A stretch of DNA of 64,000 bases from Ruania alkalisoli (GCF_014960965.1 NZ_CP063169.1:963581-1027580), one strand, 5' to 3'; shown: positions 43,172 to 52,016, counted from the first letter of the stretch. Made by a program: numbers and translations. Notes: a model not told the origin generated them from the letters alone.

Positions 43172-44118
43172 GCGCACTGCTGGGCATCGACTACGGCGGT
43201 ACCCGCACGAAGTTGTTGCTCGTGGACTCCGGGACGCAGGAGGTGCTCGACCGTCGCAGCGTGCCGACCGGGCGCCTGGCGGCGCTCGCCGACGCCGTGC
43301 GAGAGGTGACCACCGATCGGTCCGTGAGCCGGTTCGGCCTGACCATCGCCGGCACGCTGGACCCTGGCACCGGGGTGGTCGGCCGGAGCACGAACATGCC
43401 CTGGTTGGACGGCCTCGCGCCGGCGGCCGGGCTGGCCGAACAGGTCGGGATCCCCGGGGTGGCGGTGCAGGACGGGACCGCGATGGCGATCGCCGAGGCC
43501 ACACTCGGCGCCGGCCGCGACGCACGCGACGTCTTCGTGATCGCGCTCGGCACCGGTGTGGCGGGCGCGCACGTGGTCGATGGGGAGGTCCGCGCCGGTG
43601 CCCACGGGGGTGCGGGCGAGATCGGTCACGTGGCGGTCGGCGCACCGCACACGTGTTCCTGCGGGCAGGTCGGGTGCCTGGAGACGCTCATCGGCGGCGG
43701 CCAGCTCGGGCGACGTTGGGAGCAGGAGCGGGCCGGCGCACAGGCTCCGGCGAGCAGTACGGCCACGGCGAGGGACGTCGTCATGGCAGCCGAGGCCGGG
43801 GATAGGGCCGCCCAGGCTGTGCTCGCCCGGGCGACCGATGGTCTCGCGCGGGCGATCCTGCAGGCGAGCGCACTGCTGGACCCGGGGGTGATCGTCGTCG
43901 GAGGTGGGCTCGCCCGGTCCCCCCGGTGGACCGTTCATCCTGCCGTGGAGGCGGCTGGCCGTGCGGCCACCTTCCACCGCCTGCCGGAGATCCGCACGGC
44001 GGCGCTGGGTGTGTGGGCTGGAGCCTACGGCGCGATGCTCGCCGCCGATACGGCAGCCGCCGGAAGCCCTCCGAGCGACTCCGGAGCGGCTCCGAGTACA
44101 AGGTTCACCGCCTCGTAG
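43168..44118 (+). CDS. ROK family sugar kinase
   Basis: A 316-residue ROK kinase without DNA-binding domain. GIDYGGTRTKLLLVD is the ATP phosphate-1 motif, and the zinc site CSCGQVGCLE follows GEIGHVAV. The catalytic Asp block, usually NDANA, reads VQDGTAMA: Asp is kept but the preceding Asn is replaced. A sugar freed by the fucosidase or MlrC step is a reasonable substrate. GTG start overlaps the MlrC stop. Confidence 0.88.
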   Translation: MSALLGIDYGGTRTKLLLVDSGTQEVLDRRSVPTGRLAALADAVREVTTDRSVSRFGLTIAGTLDPGTGVVGRSTNMPWLDGLAPAAGLAEQVGIPGVAVQDGTAMAIAEATLGAGRDARDVFVIALGTGVAGAHVVDGEVRAGAHGGAGEIGHVAVGAPHTCSCGQVGCLETLIGGGQLGRRWEQERAGAQAPASSTATARDVVMAAEAGDRAAQAVLARATDGLARAILQASALLDPGVIVVGGGLARSPRWTVHPAVEAAGRAATFHRLPEIRTAALGVWAGAYGAMLAADTAAAGSPPSDSGAAPSTRFTAS

Positions 44119-44203
44119 ACAATCGGCAACGTCCCGTTCGCTTGCGACGGCGATCCTGCACGAGCAGACGACGCCGATGACAGGGCGAGCAAGGGGGCAG
44201 GCG

Positions 44204-45139
44204 ATGAGGGTGCGCGCTCAGCGGGAGAGCGGAGCCGTCGCTCGCGCCGGCGGGCGAGCACGGGCCGACGAGACGAGCCGGTCCTGGTGGATGCGAGCCG
44301 ACCACCCGCTCCCGCTGCAGTTGCGTCGCAGCCAGGACGGGCCGGTGCGGATCGTCGCCGCGAGTGCGTCAACGGTGCTGACCGGATTCCGCGACCCCGC
44401 CGAGGTGGCGAGTGATCTGGAACTGCTGCGCGTGCACGGGCTCGAGGACGTGATCTCCGTGCTGCGGCGCCCGGATCAGGGTGAGGCGCTGCTCTACGCG
44501 CTCGGCCTGATCTTCGCCACCGGCCGGGCAGCCCAGATCTCCCTCGCCCGGCGGGTGGCGGCGGCCGCCGCGGAGTGCACGGGCAACCCGGCGCTGCACC
44601 GGCTGCTCGGGGTGGCGCGGCACCACCCGGACGACCCCGGGTTGCTGGTGACGACGTTCCTGCACGAGAACCTCCTCGCGCCGGGGGACGTGCTCGACGT
44701 GAGCCCCGGCGCGGTGCATGGGCTGCTCGCCGGCCGGGCGCTGCACGTGGCGGCCGCGCGGGGACGTCCGATCACGGTCGGACTCTCGCTCGAACCTGTC
44801 CCCACCCAGGAGGTGCTGCAGCGGATCGCACCGCGGGTGGGCCCGGGGCGTCTGGTCCCTGGGGTGCTGCGCGGGGGCGTGCTGCGCTTCCCGCCGCTGG
44901 AGGATGTGGACCTCGTGCAGGTGGTGGGGGAGGCGTCGATGAGCATGGGCACGGCGGCGGACGTGATCGCCCTGGATGAGGCAGGGTGGGTGGACGCCGG
45001 CGGACGGGTGGCGGTGCAAGCCGGGGACACTGTGCCGGTCCCTGCCGGTCAGGTCCAGGTAGGGTCGCGCGGCCGGATGGTGCTGGTCAGCGCCACGGTG
45101 CCCGACGGTGCCAGGGTCGGCGTCTCGCTAGAGGTCTGA
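44204..45139 (+). CDS. Truncated ManA-like (type I phosphomannose isomerase fold) protein
   Basis: A 311-residue protein that resembles only the middle and C-terminal parts of type I mannose-6-phosphate isomerase. LTGFRDPAEVASDLELL matches the CGFR helix; DPGLLVTTFLHENLLAPGDVLDVSPGAVHGLLAG matches the cupin strand with one metal-binding His; and a late VQAGDTVPVPAGQ closes the second cupin. The N-terminal half that supplies the Gln, His and Glu zinc ligands is missing, so isomerase activity is doubtful. A good ribosome binding site (AAGGGGG) precedes ATG 44204. It ends the fucosidase operon. Assignment rests on motif resemblance and needs a profile search. Confidence 0.65.
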   Translation: MRVRAQRESGAVARAGGRARADETSRSWWMRADHPLPLQLRRSQDGPVRIVAASASTVLTGFRDPAEVASDLELLRVHGLEDVISVLRRPDQGEALLYALGLIFATGRAAQISLARRVAAAAAECTGNPALHRLLGVARHHPDDPGLLVTTFLHENLLAPGDVLDVSPGAVHGLLAGRALHVAAARGRPITVGLSLEPVPTQEVLQRIAPRVGPGRLVPGVLRGGVLRFPPLEDVDLVQVVGEASMSMGTAADVIALDEAGWVDAGGRVAVQAGDTVPVPAGQVQVGSRGRMVLVSATVPDGARVGVSLEV

Positions 45140-45166
45140 TCGGCTCCACAGATCTGAACGGGCGGA

Positions 45167-46108
45167 TCAGCGGGCGACGACGTTGAGGAGCTCGTCCCCT
45201 GCTCGCAGGCGGCGCAGGTTCTCGACGATCAGACGCTCAGGGCGCTCGGGACGCCCTCCGGCCGAGTGCGGGGTGATGATCATGTTCGGCGCCTGCCACA
45301 GCGGTGAGTCGGCCGGGAGCGGTTCGGTTGCAAAGACGTCGAGCGCTGCTCCGGCGATCGATCCGGACTCCAGTGCCGCCAGCAGCGCCGGCTCGTCCAC
45401 GGTGGCGCCACGGCCGACGTTGACGAGCCAGGCGTGTCGGGGCAGTGCGTCCAGCACCTCGGTCCCGACCGCTCCGGTGGTGGCCGGTGTGGCCGGAAGG
45501 ATGTTCACGAGCACATCGGTCTGTGGCAGCGCCGTCGGCAGCTCGGCCGGTGTGATCACCGGGTAGCCCTCACGCTCGCCCGCGGTCGTGGCGACGCCCG
45601 TGACCTGGGCGCCCAACGCCGTCAGGTAGCCCGCCAGGCGGGTGCCGATCCCCCCGAAGCCCCACACGAGCACCCGGGCCCCGGAGAGGGTGCTCAGATG
45701 CTCAGGTGCCCCGAACGGCTGGTTGACGTCCTCCCACGCGCGCCATGTCGAGTCGGCCTGTGCGAGCACCGCCTTGTCGAGCCGGCGAGCGGCGGCCAGG
45801 AGCAGGGCGAGGGTGTGCTCGGCCACCGGCGCATCGTGCAGACCGCGACCCGAGCACAGGGTGATCGCAGGATCGAAACCTGCGGCCTCGACGGCGTCTG
45901 TGCCTGCCATGAGCGCCTGGATCCACACGAGATCCGGCAGTTCGCCGGGCAGTGCACGCAGCCGTTCTCCCGGGTTTCCCCAGACCACGATCGCCTCGGC
46001 GTCGCGGTGCTCGTCCGGGATGGGCGAGTGCACGTCGTAGACCACGGTTGTGACGCCGTCGGGAGCGTGGACCTGCAGCGGGATCGAACTCGGAACCAGC
46101 AGCTTCAT
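45167..46108 (-). CDS. D-isomer-specific 2-hydroxyacid dehydrogenase
   Basis: A 313-residue NAD(P)-dependent oxidoreductase. The nucleotide-binding motif is VLVWGFGGIGTRLAGYL (about residues 146-162). The catalytic Arg is in LVNVGRGATVDEPAL, with Glu in DVFATEPLP and His in ITPHSAGG. The 2-oxoacid substrate is not evident. It is transcribed behind DUF2530 with a 4-nt overlap and converges on the fucosidase operon. Confidence 0.92.
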   Translation of the reverse strand: MKLLVPSSIPLQVHAPDGVTTVVYDVHSPIPDEHRDAEAIVVWGNPGERLRALPGELPDLVWIQALMAGTDAVEAAGFDPAITLCSGRGLHDAPVAEHTLALLLAAARRLDKAVLAQADSTWRAWEDVNQPFGAPEHLSTLSGARVLVWGFGGIGTRLAGYLTALGAQVTGVATTAGEREGYPVITPAELPTALPQTDVLVNILPATPATTGAVGTEVLDALPRHAWLVNVGRGATVDEPALLAALESGSIAGAALDVFATEPLPADSPLWQAPNMIITPHSAGGRPERPERLIVENLRRLRAGDELLNVVAR

Positions 46109-46341
46109 TCAGACATTCCTTGATCGTCGATGAGGTGGACACGGTGCGCCCACCAGTACCCGGCCGCGCCCAGTGCGATCCCCGCGACGGCGACCCAGGC
46201 ATAGCGGCCGTCGGGGGAGCGTTCGGCCAGGTGCATCACGCCGAGGGTGAGCAGAGCGATCAGCCACGCGGTGGTCCCGACGAGGAACAGCGCCTTCGCG
46301 TTCACCTTCGCCGGGACGAGCTCCTTCGGGGCTTCTGGCAC
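46105..46341 (-). CDS. DUF2530 membrane protein
   Basis: A 78-residue actinobacterial protein with two transmembrane helices (about 16-36 and 47-63) and a short cytoplasmic tail. No known function. It starts with GTG at 46341, 6 nt after minus-strand TAGGAT (46348-46353), a clear leaderless arrangement. It overlaps the dehydrogenase gene by 4 nt. Confidence 0.85.
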   Translation of the reverse strand: MPEAPKELVPAKVNAKALFLVGTTAWLIALLTLGVMHLAERSPDGRYAWVAVAGIALGAAGYWWAHRVHLIDDQGMSE

Positions 46342-46439
46342 AGGTCGATCCTAGTGGGTGTGGGGTCAGTGTGAGTGTGGGCGCGGGGTGGTGGACAGGG
46401 TGTTCTGCTCCGGCCAGGCTTCTGCCAGGATGACGGCAC

Positions 46440-47918
46440 ATGAGCACCTCTTCCACGAGAGCCGCGACGGCGACTGGCCTGCTGGACCGATTCTTCATGA
46501 TCACCGCACGCGGTTCGACGCTCGGGCGGGAGATCCGAGGCGGACTGGTCACCTTTTTCGCGATGAGCTACATCATCGTCCTGAATCCGCTGATCATCGG
46601 TACCGTCGCCGATGGTTCCGGCTCGTTCATCGGAGGGGACGAAGGACTCGCCGTGGCACGGGTGGCGGCTGCCACGGCGCTCGTCGCCGGAGTCATGAGC
46701 ATCCTCATGGGCTTGGTGGCGAACTTCCCGCTCGCGCTGGCGGCCGGGCTGGGCCTGAATGCCGTGGTGGCGTTCTCGATCGCGGTCCTGCCGGAGATGA
46801 CCTGGGCAGATGCGATGGGGCTGGTGGTGATCGAAGGGTTGATCATCCTGGTGCTCGTGCTGACCGGCTTCCGCGAGGCGGTCTTCCGGGCGGTGCCGAA
46901 GGAGCTGCGCACGGCGATCAGCGTGGGGATCGGGCTGTTCATCGCCTTCATCGGGTTGGTGGACGCCGGCATCGTGCGCATCCCGGTCTCGCTCGCCACC
47001 CCCGTGGAGATGGGCGTGGCGGGCTCGCTCGCGGGCTGGCCCGCGCTGGTGTTCGTGGTGGGACTGCTGCTCGCGATCGTGCTGCACTTACGCAAGGTGC
47101 GCGGTGCGCTGTTGATCGCGATCATTGCCGGGACCGTGCTGGCCGTGGTGATCGAGGCGATCGCGCATGTGGGTGGATCGGTGAACGCGGACGGTTCACC
47201 CAACTCCACCGGATGGCGGCTGAACAGCCCGGAGCTGCCGGATACCTGGGTGCGCCTGCCTGACTTCTCCCTGCTGGGTCAGTTCTCCCTCCTCGGGTCC
47301 TTCGAGAAGATCAGCGCTGTCACTGTGGTGCTGCTGGTGTTCTCGCTCCTGCTGGCCGACTTCTTCGACACCATGGGCACGATGGTGGCCGTGGGGAGTG
47401 AGGGCAAACTGCTCGACTCCGACGGGCACCCGTACGGAACCCGGCGGATCCTGGTGGTGGACTCCCTGGCGGCCGTGGCCGGTGGGGCAGGGTCGGTCTC
47501 GTCCAACACCTCCTACATCGAGTCGGCCGCGGGTGTGGGTGATGGGGCCCGCACCGGGTTGGCGTCAGTGGTGACCGGGCTTGCCTTCCTGCTGGCGACG
47601 TTCCTGGCTCCGGTGGTGGACATGGTGCCGTATGAGGCCGCTACTCCTGCGCTGGTGGTGGTCGGGTTCCTGATGATGACGCAGGTGAGCGGGATTGACT
47701 GGAAGAACGCCGAAGTGTCGATCCCGGCGTTCCTGACGATCGTGCTGATGCCGTTCACCTACTCGATCACGGCGGGTATGGGCGCTGGTTTCATCGCCTA
47801 TGTGGTGATCAAGGTGGCGCTCGGGAAGGCGCGTGCGGTGCACCCGCTGATGTGGGTGACGGCGGTGCTGTTCATCCTCTACTTCGTGCGGGGGCCGTTG
47901 CAGTCGCTGGCTGGCTGA
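46440..47918 (+). CDS. NCS2 family purine permease (AzgA-like)
   Basis: A 492-residue permease with about 12-13 hydrophobic segments, expected to import guanine, hypoxanthine or adenine with protons. The family blocks are FFAMSYIIVLNPLI near residue 40, NFPLALAAGLGLNAVVAFS, and DFFDTMGTMVAVGSEGKLLD around residue 305. GSVSSNTSYIESAAGVGDGARTGLASV marks the substrate-binding half. Single gene, divergent from DUF2530. Confidence 0.93.
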   Translation: MSTSSTRAATATGLLDRFFMITARGSTLGREIRGGLVTFFAMSYIIVLNPLIIGTVADGSGSFIGGDEGLAVARVAAATALVAGVMSILMGLVANFPLALAAGLGLNAVVAFSIAVLPEMTWADAMGLVVIEGLIILVLVLTGFREAVFRAVPKELRTAISVGIGLFIAFIGLVDAGIVRIPVSLATPVEMGVAGSLAGWPALVFVVGLLLAIVLHLRKVRGALLIAIIAGTVLAVVIEAIAHVGGSVNADGSPNSTGWRLNSPELPDTWVRLPDFSLLGQFSLLGSFEKISAVTVVLLVFSLLLADFFDTMGTMVAVGSEGKLLDSDGHPYGTRRILVVDSLAAVAGGAGSVSSNTSYIESAAGVGDGARTGLASVVTGLAFLLATFLAPVVDMVPYEAATPALVVVGFLMMTQVSGIDWKNAEVSIPAFLTIVLMPFTYSITAGMGAGFIAYVVIKVALGKARAVHPLMWVTAVLFILYFVRGPLQSLAG

Positions 47919-48048
47919 GTGGGCTGCTCTGTTCGGCTGGGTCGCGGGCTGAGTCGCAGGTTCAGGCAGGTTCGGGTACGGGCGCAAGGGGAGTGGCACA
48001 CCGTCGCGAGCGGGTGTGGCCATGTCGTCGAACGAACCGGATCTGGGG

Positions 48049-48077
48049 TTGCCAGGTGAGAGGCGTTCGCTTAGAAT
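48049..48077 (+). promoter_or_regulatory. Strong promoter of the DUF222/HNH gene
   Basis: TTGCCA (48049-48054), exactly 17 bp, TAGAAT (48072-48077). The -10 ends 7 nt before ATG 48085, so the transcript should be leaderless. Confidence 0.75.
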
Positions 48078-48092
48078 GGAACGCATGTTCGA
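48077..48092. promoter_or_regulatory. LexA (SOS) box-like site over the start codon
   Basis: TGGAAC-GCAT-GTTCGA matches the actinobacterial LexA box TCGAAC-N4-GTTCGA at 11 of 12 fixed positions. It begins at the last base of the -10 and covers the ATG at 48085. Bound LexA would block initiation, giving DNA-damage control. Confidence 0.65.
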
Positions 48093-49692
48093 CGATGCGA
48101 GGTGGGTGGGGCGCGTGAATGACGCTGCGTCCGACTCTGCGCTGGTAGCCGGGTGTGTTCAGCTCCTCGTCGAGCACCAGCAGTTGTCGCTCGCCGAGCA
48201 GCTCGCGGTCCAGCTTCCCGGCGGTGCGCTGCTGGACAGGTTGGATCTTCTCGACCTGGAAGCAGTCGACGAGGCGACATTGGTGGAGGTCGTGGCCGCA
48301 GCGCGCCGGGTCGAGGCCCGTGTGCAGGAGGTCGCGTTGCATGCTGCCGCGGAGTTGGCGCAGCGGCCGGCGATGAATCCCGAGGATCTGGCCGGCCATA
48401 CCGAGGGTCCGAGCGACGTGACGGGGGACGAGCTCGCACTCCGGCTGTGTGGCACCAAGCGGGAGGGTCGCAAGCTGGTCCAGCGCGGCCGGTCGTTGCT
48501 GCGCACCCTGGAGCGGACGGGCGAAGCGCTGAAGTTCGGCTGGATCGACCTCCCGCGGGCTGCGGTGATCGCCGATGGGCTCGAGGGGGTCTCGTGGCAG
48601 GTGGCGATGGCCGTCGAGGAGGCCGTGATCGAGCGAGCCCCGCGTCGCACGGTGGCCCAGTTGCGTTCTGACGTGGCGAAAGCGCTGATCGCGGTCGATC
48701 CGGCCGAGGCTGAGGTTCGTGCGCAGGCGCGGCGTTCCGATCGGCACGTCAGTAGGCCACAGGCTCTTCCCGACGGCGTCGCCTCCCTGCGCGTGGAGGG
48801 CCCGGCCGCCGAGGTGCTCGCCTTGGACGTTGCCCTGGAGTCGACGGCTCGGTCAGCGAAAGCGCAAGGGGATCCGCGGACACTGGATCAGCTGCGCTTC
48901 GACGCGCTGACTGGACTCGGCTCGCGTGCCCTGGCCTCCGGGGTCTTCGGGGTTGATGGTGCCTGTGATGCAGTGCGAGTTGATGGACGAACCGCTGCGG
49001 GTGGCGCACCTGCCGGGCATGCTGATCGGAGCCTGGCGGGGACTGGTGTGCGTGATGGTGGTGCGGCGCTCGGAGTGGTCGGCGGACGGCGCCCGGAGAT
49101 CCAGGTGGTCGTCACGCTCGAGCACCTCCAGGGTGGCCTTGCCTGTGGCGGCGCCGATGCCGATGCCGCTGAGTGCTTGTGCGCGGGCGCTCCCTGTGCC
49201 TGTGGCGGCGACGTGAACTCGATCCGGCTCGACGATGTCCCCATGCTCTCGGGCTACGGGCCCATCACCCCGACCGCGGCGCGAGCGATCGCGGCCGGCG
49301 GCATCTGGCGACGACTCGTCACCGACCCCGTCAGTCGAACGGTCGTCGATGTCGGGAGCGCCCGGTATCGACCGCCCGCGGGGATGGCGGAACTGGTCCG
49401 GGCGCGGGACGGCACATGTGTTCGGCCCGGATGTGGCCATCAGGCGCGATTCTGCCAGCTCGACCATACGGTGCCCTTCGACGCCGGTGGTCCCACTAGT
49501 GTGGCCAACCTCGGTCCACTCTGCGTGCGCGACCACCTCATCAAGACTCACGGCGACTTCACCGTGACGCAGCCGGAACCAGGCCTGTTCGAGTGGGTCA
49601 CGCCGACCGGGCATCGGTACCGGCGAGAGCGCGAGGGCACCACCATCCCGGTGGGGATCGTGAAGCAGTCCGGTGACGATCCGCCGTTCTGA
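48085..49692 (+). CDS. DUF222 / HNH endonuclease domain protein (13E12 family)
   Basis: A 535-residue protein. An N-terminal alpha-helical DUF222 domain (to about residue 280) is followed by a C-terminal HNH nuclease: CVRPGCGHQARFCQLDHTVP (first Cys at residue 445), then the Asn in SVANLGPLC and His in RDHLIKTH. This is the 13E12-type family, abundant in actinobacteria and often seen in multiple copies, with unknown biological role. Upstream in-frame ATGs exist (48022, 48076), but 48085 is set by the -10 spacing. Several M. tuberculosis relatives are SOS-induced, matching the LexA-like box here. Confidence 0.88.
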   Translation: MFDDARWVGRVNDAASDSALVAGCVQLLVEHQQLSLAEQLAVQLPGGALLDRLDLLDLEAVDEATLVEVVAAARRVEARVQEVALHAAAELAQRPAMNPEDLAGHTEGPSDVTGDELALRLCGTKREGRKLVQRGRSLLRTLERTGEALKFGWIDLPRAAVIADGLEGVSWQVAMAVEEAVIERAPRRTVAQLRSDVAKALIAVDPAEAEVRAQARRSDRHVSRPQALPDGVASLRVEGPAAEVLALDVALESTARSAKAQGDPRTLDQLRFDALTGLGSRALASGVFGVDGACDAVRVDGRTAAGGAPAGHADRSLAGTGVRDGGAALGVVGGRRPEIQVVVTLEHLQGGLACGGADADAAECLCAGAPCACGGDVNSIRLDDVPMLSGYGPITPTAARAIAAGGIWRRLVTDPVSRTVVDVGSARYRPPAGMAELVRARDGTCVRPGCGHQARFCQLDHTVPFDAGGPTSVANLGPLCVRDHLIKTHGDFTVTQPEPGLFEWVTPTGHRYRREREGTTIPVGIVKQSGDDPPF

Positions 49693-49734
49693 GACTCTCT
49701 GCGGATGAACGGGTGCGCGCCGTAGCGCCAGGTC

Positions 49735-49763
49735 TTTACTTAGCAAAAGTAACGAGTTATAGT
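49735..49763 (+). promoter_or_regulatory. Promoter of the marR-MFS operon
   Basis: TTTACT (49735-49740), 17-bp spacer, TATAGT (49758-49763), 10 nt before ATG 49774. This is an AT-rich island in a GC-rich region. Confidence 0.65.
49736..49752. promoter_or_regulatory. Candidate MarR operator in the marR-MFS promoter
   Basis: TTACTT-AGCAA-AAGTAA is a perfect 6-bp inverted repeat that covers the -35 box and half of the spacer. Confidence 0.6.
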
Positions 49764-49773
49764 AGGTGCCGCA

Positions 49774-50229
49774 ATGGGAACTGAGCGTGCACCAGAGAGC
49801 GCCTGTGCGCCACGACCGCCGGGTGGCCTCGCCTCCCGGCTCCGGACGACGTTGCTGCGGACCTCGCGCAAGTTGCGGGCGGAGCACGCCGGGGATCTCA
49901 GTGAGGCCCAACGGGCAGTGCTGGGCGGTGTGGTCACGAACGGTCCCTTCACCCCCGGGGAGCTGGCGGCGCGAGAGCACGTCCAGCCTCCCTCGATGAC
50001 CAGGATGATCCGCGGACTTGAGGAGTCGGGACTCCTGGCCCGCACGGCCCACCCCACCGATCGCCGCCAGGTGCTCGTGACCGCGACGGACGCCGGACGC
50101 GCCTACATCAAGGAGACCCGGCGCCGTCGGGACGAGTGGCTCTCGCGGCGGCTCGCCGCCCTGACGCCCGCGGAACGCCAGACCCTGTCCGATGCCGAAG
50201 AGATCCTGAGGAGGATCACCACCCAGTGA
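49774..50229 (+). CDS. MarR family regulator
   Basis: A 151-residue MarR protein. The helix-turn-helix (TPGELAAREHVQPPSMTRMIRGLEESGL) is followed by the wing AHPTDRRQVLVTATDAGR with the family's DxRxxxV motif. The N-terminal 25 residues are extra and probably flexible. The stop overlaps the GTG of the MFS gene, so it is the likely sensor for the exporter's substrate and should repress its own operon through the palindrome at 49736-49752. Confidence 0.92.
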   Translation: MGTERAPESACAPRPPGGLASRLRTTLLRTSRKLRAEHAGDLSEAQRAVLGGVVTNGPFTPGELAAREHVQPPSMTRMIRGLEESGLLARTAHPTDRRQVLVTATDAGRAYIKETRRRRDEWLSRRLAALTPAERQTLSDAEEILRRITTQ

Positions 50230-51749
50230 GCAGAATGTTCGCCTCGTTGCGCCTGTACAACTACCGACTCTGGTTCGCAGGCGCCCTCGTGGCGAACGTT
50301 GGCACCTGGATGCAGCGCATCGCACAGGACTGGCTCGTCCTCACCGAGCTCTCCGACAACTCCGGTATCGCCGTCGGCATCGTCACCGGACTGCAGTTCG
50401 TACCCGCAGTGCTTCTGACCCCCTACGCCGGGGTGCTGGCCGACCGCCTCGACAAGCGCAAGCTGCTGCTGGCCACGCAAGGAGCGATGGGACTGCTCGC
50501 CGCCGCGCTCGGCCTTCTGGTGCTGCTCGGTCAGGCCGAACTGTGGCACGTGTACGTCTTCGCACTGTTGCTCGGCATCGCCAGTGCCTTCGATGTGCCC
50601 GCCCGGCAGACATTCGTCGCTGAGCTGGTGCCCGCGTCGGGGCTTCCCAACGCGGTGGCCCTGAACAGCGCCTCGTTCAACGCTGCCCGGATGATCGGCC
50701 CGGCAGTCGCCGGTCTGCTGATCGCTGTGGTGGGGCCAGGCTGGGTCTTCCTCATCAACGCGGTCTCCTTCGCGGCGACCATCGCCGCGATGCTCGTGAT
50801 GCGCACGAGTGAACTCCGTCAGGTGCCCCGCACCCCGCGGGCCAAGGGACAGCTGCGCGCAGGGGTCGCCTACGTGCGCCACCGCAGCGACATCGTTCTC
50901 ATCATGATCGTCGTGTTCGTGGTGGGCGGCATCGGCCTGAACTTCCAGCTCACGTCCGCCGTGATGGCGAAGGTGGAGTTCGGCCGTGATGCGGGCGAGT
51001 ACGGTCTGCTCGGATCCATCCTCGCCCTCGGCTCTCTCGCCGGCGCCCTGGTGGCGGCTCGTCGCAAGCGCCCCCGCGTGCGCGTGGTGATCATGGCGGC
51101 CTTCGGATATGCGATCTCGGCGACTCTGCTCGCGCTCGCACCCACCTACGAGCTGTTCGCGCTCGCGTGCATCCCCGCCGGCTTCAGCTCGCTGACGATG
51201 CTCACCTCGGCGAACGCCGCGATCCAGGTCAGTACTGACCCCGCGTTCCGCGGTCGCGTCATGAGCCTCTACGTGGTGGTGCTCTTCGCCGGCAACCCGA
51301 TCGGTTCACCCCTGGTCGGATGGATCGCTGACGCCTGGGGGCCGCGCTGGTCGATCGGGGTCGGCGCCATTGCCGCCTTCGTCGTGGCTGCCGGCGCCGC
51401 AGTGTGGGCGGGGCGCAAGTGGGAGGTCGAGGTGCGCTACCGGATCGGGAAGCGGCCGCACCTGCAGCTGACCAATGCCGGCGAGCGGTCCAGTGCGAGA
51501 AGGCAGTCCCAGCCCGCCCACCCGTCCCAGCCCGTCCAGCCAGTCGAGTCAGAGCCTGTGACCGCCGTAGCTGCAGCCAGTGCACCTGATCCGGTCACTC
51601 CCGAACGAGGCGCCCAGGAGGTGGGCACGCCTGAACGGGCAGCCGATTCCGCCGATCCCGCCGCACCTCCGGCGCGCGGGTCGGCAGGCCGAGCTGCGCG
51701 GCGCCGCCGTACACCGGCGAGGCTGACGGGCACCACTCCGCGCCACTGA
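50226..51749 (+). CDS. MFS exporter (enterobactin/drug exporter type)
   Basis: A 507-residue major facilitator. The N-terminal NYRLWFAGALVANVGTWMQRIAQDWLVL motif is typical of the MFS_3/EntS-like group, with GVLADRLDKRKLLL as loop 2-3. About 12 helices end near residue 395; the last 110 residues are Pro/Ala-rich and disordered. GTG at 50226 overlaps the marR stop. Export of a toxic compound sensed by MarR is the expected role. Confidence 0.9.
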   Translation: MSRMFASLRLYNYRLWFAGALVANVGTWMQRIAQDWLVLTELSDNSGIAVGIVTGLQFVPAVLLTPYAGVLADRLDKRKLLLATQGAMGLLAAALGLLVLLGQAELWHVYVFALLLGIASAFDVPARQTFVAELVPASGLPNAVALNSASFNAARMIGPAVAGLLIAVVGPGWVFLINAVSFAATIAAMLVMRTSELRQVPRTPRAKGQLRAGVAYVRHRSDIVLIMIVVFVVGGIGLNFQLTSAVMAKVEFGRDAGEYGLLGSILALGSLAGALVAARRKRPRVRVVIMAAFGYAISATLLALAPTYELFALACIPAGFSSLTMLTSANAAIQVSTDPAFRGRVMSLYVVVLFAGNPIGSPLVGWIADAWGPRWSIGVGAIAAFVVAAGAAVWAGRKWEVEVRYRIGKRPHLQLTNAGERSSARRQSQPAHPSQPVQPVESEPVTAVAAASAPDPVTPERGAQEVGTPERAADSADPAAPPARGSAGRAARRRRTPARLTGTTPRH

Positions 51750-51831
51750 CGTGGTGCCGGCTCAGCCATGTCGCTGCTGGACCGACGCCGGGTGTGTCCG
51801 TGGTTGGTCGGTTGTGCACTAGGGTGGTCGG

Positions 51832-51937
51832 TGACAAGCCCCCGGGGAGCGCGTTGGCGCTGAGAGTGCGGTCGGTACACCGGCCGCAGACCCGAGGAAC
51901 CTGACCCGGTTCGCACCGGCGTAGGGAGTTGGGCACA
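51832..51937 (+). promoter_or_regulatory. TPP riboswitch (THI element)
   Basis: The sequence contains GGGGAGC, then GCGCTGAGAGTGCG with the conserved CTGAGA, and the distal half AACCTGACCCGG followed by ACCGGCGTAGGGAG, the THI-box hallmark. It precedes ykoF by about 80 nt, so thiamine pyrophosphate should shut down the uptake operon. The stretch 51750-51831 before it holds the promoter but no gene; TAGGGT at 51820-51825 is a possible -10. Confidence 0.93.
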
Positions 51938-52016
51938 CAGATGGAGTATCGGCGTCGCCATGCGCGGGTACTCACGCTGTCGCGTCCTCGGGGGTCCATC
52001 CACGAGGAGGACCCAC

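Noticed and set aside
45140-45166. Terminator between the ManA-like gene and the dehydrogenase gene
   Set aside because: Only a 6-bp weak inverted repeat (CTGATC/GATCAG) with a long loop; not convincing.
48916-49216. Frameshift in the middle of the DUF222/HNH gene
   Set aside because: The Ala/Gly-rich middle looks odd and another frame is open, but the flanking DUF222 and HNH parts are in the same frame and such linkers vary widely in this family.
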